Source: Sclerotiophoma versabilis
Taxonomy: Eukaryota > Ascomycota > Dothideomycetes > Pleosporales > Didymellaceae
NCBI GenBank assembly: GCA_012274445.1
Contig: JAAROD010000080.1
Location: forward strand, 1,984,001-2,048,000
DNA: 64,000 nt
Direction: 5' to 3'
Shown: piece by piece, positions 58,350 through 64,000 of the stretch
Numbering within the stretch: position 1 is the stretch's first letter
Layout of the letters: every line of letters begins with the position of its first letter
Position numbers and translations under genes: made by a program
Notes under the pieces: model-generated
What the model was told of the DNA's origin: nothing
Databases searched by the model: none
What the model saw: only the letters and a program-made list of their open reading frames with translations

Positions 58350-59710
58350 ATGTCTTTCCTTGCCCCGGTTTTGAGTCCGAGTACAAGATGCATCTCCAGA
58401 TGCGGCACACATTTTCGGTCACAGCTCATACTGCAGGACCAACACATGACGTCCATGGTTTTTGCGCGCTTTAAATCCAGATCATCACGGCCACATCCTT
58501 CCAAACCAGCTAAACCAGCGTCCAAACCTGCAGTGCCGGACAACTCAACTATACGGAGAAGGGGTAGTGCGAAGGTCGATTCAGCAAAGAAAGCATCGCT
58601 ACTGTTGAACTCGTTGCGTAAGTCCATCAAGGCGCCAGCAATTACACCTGTGGTAGAGCCCGCCCTAGAAGCAACTTTGGCGCCTCCTGTCTCGAACAAG
58701 CCGACTAGCCCTAGAGACTTCATGAAAGGCACATATCAAGGACAAACCAAAGGACCCGAGGATGAGGTGACACTTACGATCGATGCAAAAGAAGAGGCAG
58801 TCCAGCGGCGCATTGCCTCCAAGAGGAGAAAACTCCTGTGGCCCGGCATTTGGACCCTTTTCGCACTAGTTGGCACGTATGGCACATTCGCATACCTGGA
58901 CGTGAAAGCTGGAGTACCAAGTTCTGATGGGAGTCATCTCCCTGAGCGTGATCAGCTACCTCAGACCTGGTATTTGACCCCTACTGTCATTCGCGAAGGC
59001 GTCAAAGCTGGTTGGAATGAAATCGACAAACTCACCATTGGCATCGTCCTCGTAACCTTCGCGATTCATCTTCTAAAAAGATCCCCTCTCCCTATCTGGG
59101 AGAAGCTGATCCATGTCACTGGTGAGGCGAAATGGACGGCCTTCACATACCCGCTCGTCAATTCCAGCTGGGCGCATGCTGCACAGAATATGGCAGCTCT
59201 CGCCTGGTTCCTTCCAGGCGTTGTTCATTACTTCGATGGTGATCTGTTCCATACGACAGCTTTCCTGGTCAGCGTACCACTCTTCACGAGCTACTTTACG
59301 CACTTTGCGTACCGCTTCAACCTGGCAAGTGGTCTGGTCCTAAACCTAGGTGCTAGCGGTGTTGTTGCCGCTGCATTCGGTGTTTACAGTGTGGTGTACG
59401 CAAATGAGAAACTGTGGGTACCGCAAGGCTTAGTATTGAGACTTGATGCGATGTATTGGGGGCTGCTTTTCGCCGCCTCACAGGCATACGGTTTGATTCA
59501 AAGTCCAAAGAGTGGTAACAGGCCCGCATACCTGGTATGTCGTGCAAGCGCAATGCTATTCGGACCTACACTAACTTCCATTAGGTCCATCTCGCCAGTC
59601 TGGGGCTTGGCGCAGCCTACGCTTACTTCGATTTGAAACACCACATTTGGATACCATTGGTATCAGAGGTCTCGAGCACTCAAAAGGCCAAGTCCGTGGC
59701 TGGTGAATGA
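58350..59710 (+). CDS. rhomboid-like intramembrane protease, probably mitochondrial
   Basis: Exons 58350-59534 and 59585-59710, 50-bp intron (GTATGT), phase 0; product 436 aa. The N-terminal ~120 residues are basic and Ser-rich, resembling a mitochondrial presequence. Six or seven hydrophobic spans begin at about residue 170 (LLWPGIWTLFALVGTYGTF). The rhomboid dyad is recognisable: Ser336 in NLGASGVVAAAFG and His397 in VHLASLGLGAAYAYFD, the latter straddling the intron. SSWAHAAQNMAALAWFLPGV occupies the place of the usual H-x-x-x-N segment and retains H and N. It is divergent from yeast Pcp1, so substrate and exact compartment are open. Downstream, same strand, is pmp3. Confidence 0.85.
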
Positions 59711-60267
59711 TTCAAGCAGCTGCCTTTACTGTGCAAGTTCAAGAATATGGGTGTATACCAAGCATCGGCACGTGGCGATTGATGAACTCAGCCACAATGA
59801 CACAACTATAATATGTACACATATCCTACCGCAGTATCATCTTGCTTACTTCCCTGCTACATCGTTTCCTCGATTAGTCTCCTGCATTCTGAACCTCACT
59901 TTGACTTGAAGATCGGCACTCGGCACACTTTCTCTGAAGTTTCCAGTTCCTATCCGCAAGTCCCGAAAAGCGGAACTTCGGCCGTCTTGGTATCCAAGAC
60001 TGACGACGCAAAACCACACGACGTCATCCGCCGAATTATCCATCAGAAAGCATTAAAACCTCGGCTCTGGCGTTTGTGATCATGTCATTCTTTGTTGCTG
60101 AAGCTAATCAACCTGCTGTTCTGAAGCGCACTGGTAACGGGGACCCGAACGCCATTATCAATAATTCTCACAACATAAGACAAGAGCGCTACAACAACAG
60201 TATTGATAACAACCCGAATACCATACATAGAAACGAAACAAAAGCAAGTAACTTTCGAGCATCGAAG
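59711..60267. other. intergenic, promoter of pmp3
   Basis: 557 bp, no coding frame supported. The 100 bp before the pmp3 start is A-rich and contains AACAA runs. Confidence 0.5.
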
Positions 60268-60596
60268 ATGCCATCCAGCACCGTATGTTTCTGACTCCTG
60301 CTACGTACATGTGTCAGCGACTAACACCCTGCAGAGCAACGTTTGCCTCTACTTCCTCGCTATTTTTCTGCCATTTCTACCTGTTTTTTTCAGAAGGGGG
60401 TGTGGCGCAGATTTTCTCATTAACATCTGTCTTACTATTCTAGCGTGGATTCCGGGTGGTAAGTGTCTCACACTCCCACTTTGACCTTGTCACAACAATC
60501 TAACTCCTCGAAGTCATACATGCTTGGTGGATTATCAGCCAGTCTGAAGTCCACCCTGGAAGCATGGGTAGAGCAGACGGGCGGCGGCCCCACTAA
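60268..60596 (+). CDS. pmp3: Pmp3/RCI2-type small membrane proteolipid
   Basis: Plasma-membrane proteolipid of the UPF0057 family, linked to membrane potential and salt stress. Exons 60268-60282 (MPSST), 60335-60458 and 60514-60596; introns of 52 and 55 bp, phases 0 and G|TC; product 73 aa. Two hydrophobic helices flank the family hallmark RRGCGADFLINICLTILAW, followed by IPG and VIHAWWIISQSE. The tail after the second helix (VHPGSMGRADGRRPH) is about 15 residues longer than the shortest family members. The first exon is only five codons, and no single frame shows the gene, so it is easily missed. Confidence 0.93.
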
Positions 60597-60826
60597 GGTT
60601 GTGCATGTCAAAAGATGGCATGAGGTAATGGGCTGGGAGATGAGGAATGGTGGAAGATAACGATGTAGCAGTGAACGATGACATTTATCTATTGAAATAC
60701 CTTTGCTCCAAGTTCATGGATACAGCTACGTTCCCCTCCCCTGTTTTTTCCTTCACTTCTTCGGGTTGAGTACAGACGTGAGACCTGCTGCAAGTGAAAC
60801 GCTCTAATCGGCAATGTTCTGACAGC

Positions 60827-61613
60827 TTACTGTGCCGCCAAAGTGTCGATGGAGAACTTTACAGGGAGTGTTTTCAAGACATCCTCAAAGATGTAAAGCA
60901 CGGAAGTAAACTCAAGCAAGCCCCCGTCCTGGAAGAGATGGAGTGTGTCCGGGATATCATTGTTCTTCTCGTCGCACTCGAGGTGTAATAAGGCCAATTT
61001 GGTGAAGCTGAGATCTACTGGATGGAACAGGTCTTGCAGCCAGTGCAGCATTCGCGCATTCACAGATGTTATGGCCAGGGACGTCAACGAAACCGGGAAC
61101 AGTCTTGCGACGTCTGAAGGAGGGGTTATACGCTTGTCTTAGTTCCCAGGAATGAGTTCTTGAAACGGTACTTCCAGCTTCTTCAAATGAGGGAAGTCGC
61201 GAACGCTAGAGATTGGCCAGAATCGTTGAAGCATCGACTTTTTAAATAATAACCCACGCCTCTCTCAACTTCCTCTCGTATGGAGCTGGCTAAGGTCTAA
61301 GGAGGCTGCATTTACAAATTTTGCTTCAGCACAATAACCGTCGAAGTTGAGCCTTTACTAGGCTACGTATATAAAAGACTCAGGTGATCCAAAGGTTTTG
61401 GATAGACTCTGCAAGCTCAGCACGCTTCAAGAGAGTGCTTCTGAGAAATGACGTTGCCCCATCCGGACCGATACTGACCGAACGGTATATTACTGCCTAT
61501 GTAATGCCCTTGAACTGATTTGATACTTGTGGTGGTTTCCTGATGTCATTCTGATTGAGCCTACAAGCGATTTTGTGAAGCAGCTCGTTTGGAAGGCCGG
61601 TCAGGCAGGCCAT
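60827..61613 (-). pseudogene. decayed F-box protein gene
   Basis: Read from ATG 61613 the first 38 codons encode an F-box (MACLTGLPNELLHKIACRL, then NQNDIRKPPQVSNQF). A TAG follows at 61497-61499, then AVIYRSVSIGPDGATSFLRS continues in the same frame to a TGA at 61380-61382. Further down a shifted frame carries the leucine-rich continuation: SVRDFPHLKKLEVPFQELI, a TAA at 61139-61141, then LTSLAITSVNARMLHWLQ to a final TAA at 60827. Fungal F-box genes of this kind are usually intronless, and no splice pair removes the stops in phase, so decay is the simplest reading. Two stops (TAG, TAA) fit C-to-T change at CpA on the coding strand. The TGA could come from CGA or TGG. Confidence 0.72.
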
Positions 61614-62312
61614 GATTTCGATCGTAGGGATGTCAATAGTTATCAGGTGAGAGTTGAGTCAAGGTTTGAAGATATGTCGGAGAAGGATGTAATATGATTT
61701 GGAGGATTTAAGGAGCTTAAGAGAGTATGTTCAGGTGATCGATGTATGGACCACTGATCTTGTTCAAGATCAGATGAGACTACCTAATATACCAGAGCTT
61801 CGGAGTATGGTATGTCCTGCTCCAAAGGCGCTTCTCAGATGCTGGTCACATGCTCCTAACGTTGACCATAAGCTCGCATAGATCACCCCAACCACCTTGG
61901 GCATGATCTGTTAGATTGTACCGCGACATGTGAGTTGTTAGCAAACTGTGATTTCCTTATGAAGAAAAGGTTCTCCTGAATATCTTACACCTTGCATGAA
62001 AGGAGGAGGAGGAACCGCTCGATTACTTGCGGGAAATGATGACCGGACCACACTCGAACAGTAAGAGACACTATGTGGGAGGAAGGAGCAAATATGCGCA
62101 CCTCCAATTGTATGAGACAGAACGTAATAAAAAAGGAGTCCTCTTGGTTAGCTGCTTCGATTTGGTGCAGCGGTACAGGCAGCTTAGGAAGTGGCCCAAC
62201 AAGAACAAGCAATGTGCAAGTCATAATTGCTCTATTGCAGATAGAGAAGCACAGATATGCAAAATGTTCAGGATACAACAAAAAGGGTATATCAGCACTA
62301 ACGAAGAAAGTT
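61614..62312. other. intergenic between F-box relic and WSC gene
   Basis: 700 bp. A short plus-strand frame (61699-61881) has leucine-rich composition and could be another relic, but I cannot assign it. Confidence 0.4.
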
Positions 62313-64000
62313 CTATGGCTTCAACCGATAACTAGGATCCATCTCCACCTCTCCGCTCGCCGTGCTGTTGACATGCTCCATACTCTCATACAGACTCAAT
62401 CTAGCCCAAGCACCACAGAACTCTTTCCCATTACCTCCGCACTTCATTGAGCATTCACCCTGATCAACAATCTTCGTATCGCCTGCGAAAGCGTCTCCAC
62501 AATAACACTCCCTCCCGTACTGTGTACCAAAGTAGTGGCTGCCAGCACATGCACCCGCGCATTGCTCAACAGTCATGCCGTCGTTGCGAGACACCGATGA
62601 GATGAGTACTCGGTTGTTCGCATCGTCAGTGTAACATCCCTTGTAGCCATAGTCTGGTACAGTAGGGTTGACTGGTACCACGATGTTCGCGGTGGATTTG
62701 AAGACTGTCATACGATTAGGGCCACCGCAGTATTGGGTCGAGGTGCCTGCACATGGCATTGTACATTCCGTATCAGGCTTGGTTTCGGTCGCTATAGGAA
62801 GAACCCAGGAGCAGTAGCATTCGTTACTATATTCGACACCGAAGTAGGGGTAGCCAGTACAGAAAGTAGCACAGTAGGCGTAGCTGTTGTTTGAGGAGGA
62901 AGTCATGCTTGCACTGAGAGGTCGAGGGTTCAGAGTATCGACGATACAACCGGTATACGTGTAACCTGATAGAGAAGGCTTGCTCGACGTCGGTGTTGGT
63001 GATGGTATCGCAGTTGTCGATGTTGGTGGGTTCTTGTTCTTGTAGACATTCAAACGCTGACTGGCGCCACACAATGTCTTCAAATCGCCTGGACATAGTA
63101 GAGAGCAATCGCCTTCTAGTTCAGGAGTGCTTCCCGCGTTGATCTTAGAGCCGCAGTCTAGAGCAGATCAGTATTACCATTCCGCGCTGTCACAAAGGTA
63201 TCCAACTTACGGCATTCGTTTCCATTCTCCAGACCAAAAAAGGCGGATCCTTGACAAGAAGTAGCACAATTCTGGACCGTCATGCTGTCGCTCTGTGTAG
63301 TCCCATCTGATAGCGCACGGTTTGGTGTCGCCTCGCTGTAACATCCAAAATAATCGTACCCATTGATCGTCGGATTCGTTGGCGGCGACCAGCCAACGGT
63401 TTTGTACAAACTCAATCTCTGACCGGCACCACATGTTTGAGTCGAGTCGCCTTTGCAGGGCACGTTGCAATCCGATTCGCTTGCTAAGATACTCTTCGCA
63501 TTCTGAACATTGCCACAATCTGTACAACATTAGCATCTTCAGCATCGAACTAAAGCAACAGCCATCAACTCACAACACTCGCGGCCATACTCGAGTCCAA
63601 AAAACTTATATGGATTGCAGAAAGCGGCACACTTTTCAACAGTCATCTCATCATCCCTTAGTTCAGCCGGCGCTAGAGCGCGCGTGCCTGTGGGATCGGT
63701 GAAGCAGCCCTGGTAGTCGAGCGGGACTGTTGGCGGGCTGGGAGTTGGCGTCGTGGTGGAGAACGGCTTGCAAGCTGTTGGTAGACTGCCAACATTTTTG
63801 TAGTCATCGCTCGCCGTTCCAGCGAAAACTCCAAACATCGCTGCATTGGCTGAAGAGCCAGATAAGTCTGCAGAGTACAGCTTGTAGCGTCCAACAGTAG
63901 TCGGGGATGCCATAGGTACAACAGCAGTTGACAGACTTGGGACAGGGGTAGGACTGGCGCGTGGCACTCTAGCAACTACTTGCACGCTGGGAGAATCATT
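62313..64000 (-). CDS. multi-WSC-domain surface protein, 5' end outside window
   Basis: Partial: the reading frame is open to the right edge. Visible exons are 63574-64000 (continues), 63211-63519 and 62313-63157; introns of 54 and 53 bp, phases T|AT and C|AC. At least four WSC (carbohydrate-binding, eight-cysteine) domains occur in series, each starting YxGC(F/Y) and ending in a C-G-G/A...RL or RM-x-x-(Y/F) block: DYQGCFTDPTGTRALAPAEL, YDYFGCYSEATPNRALSDGT, YTYTGCIVDTLNPRPL and YGYKGCYTDDANNRVLISSV. They are separated by Pro/Thr/Ser linkers. The C-terminus after the last domain is short (SGEVEMDPSYRLKP) and has no membrane span or GPI signal, so the product is probably secreted or wall-bound. 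Family role: glycan binding; any catalytic domain would lie upstream, outside the window. Confidence 0.9.

Noticed and set aside
1..64000. CRISPR arrays, bacterial-type operons, intact transposases or reverse transcriptases, viral genes
   Set aside because: None seen on either strand; the gene structure is eukaryotic throughout and no mobile-element protein motif was recognised.

Overview
The window is nuclear DNA of a filamentous ascomycete (Pezizomycotina; Dothideomycetes is my best guess, held loosely). The signs are dense genes on both strands, spliceosomal introns of about 45-220 bp with GTRNGT donors, CTNAN-type branch points and YAG acceptors, and fungal families: SNW1/Prp45, GrrA F-box, Sec39, Sea4, WSC, FAS1 and Pmp3. 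No tRNA, rRNA, intact transposon or CRISPR array was seen. I rebuilt exon-intron structures by hand; for all but two spliced genes the reading phases close across every junction (exceptions: the 2797-5553 gene, and the optional 5' exon of 12610-12780).

Layout. 1-5.6 kb: two minus-strand genes of unknown function. 6.5-8.2 kb: the splicing factor Prp45. 8.8-12.3 kb: a hydroxyquinol-type intradiol dioxygenase followed by a pyruvate-decarboxylase-like gene with an in-frame stop at codon 16. 12.6-12.8 kb: a small Ala-rich ORF. 13.8-19.9 kb: Prp24/SART3 and mitochondrial uL22m, head to head. 21.2-24.2 kb: a tetraspan fungal protein and an L-type amino-acid transporter. 24.9-30.4 kb: PP2A scaffold A, glutaredoxin and an LMBR1-type membrane protein. 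30.6-34.8 kb: the GATOR2/SEACAT subunit Sea4 head to head with the rRNA-processing factor Efg1. 35.1-42.8 kb: a secreted GH47 mannosidase, AP-1 gamma-adaptin and sterol O-acyltransferase. 43.4-51.4 kb: the F-box/LRR protein GrrA, a NAK-family kinase and ribosomal eS12. 52.6-60.6 kb: Sec39, a GPI-type FAS1 protein, a rhomboid-like protease and Pmp3. 60.8-61.6 kb: a decayed F-box gene. 62.3-64 kb: the 3' part of a multi-WSC-domain gene that runs off the right edge.

Most genes are housekeeping: splicing (Prp45, Prp24), translation (uL22m, eS12, Efg1), vesicle traffic (gamma-adaptin, Sec39, NAK kinase), and nutrient and phosphatase signalling (Sea4, PP2A-A, GrrA, amino-acid transporter). They form no single pathway. 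I found no convincing new multi-gene system. The more unusual items are the nonsense codon in the decarboxylase, the F-box relic with RIP-like stops, very short first or last coding exons in several genes, a stopless 54-nt intron in gamma-adaptin, and a repeated intron position in the WSC domains.
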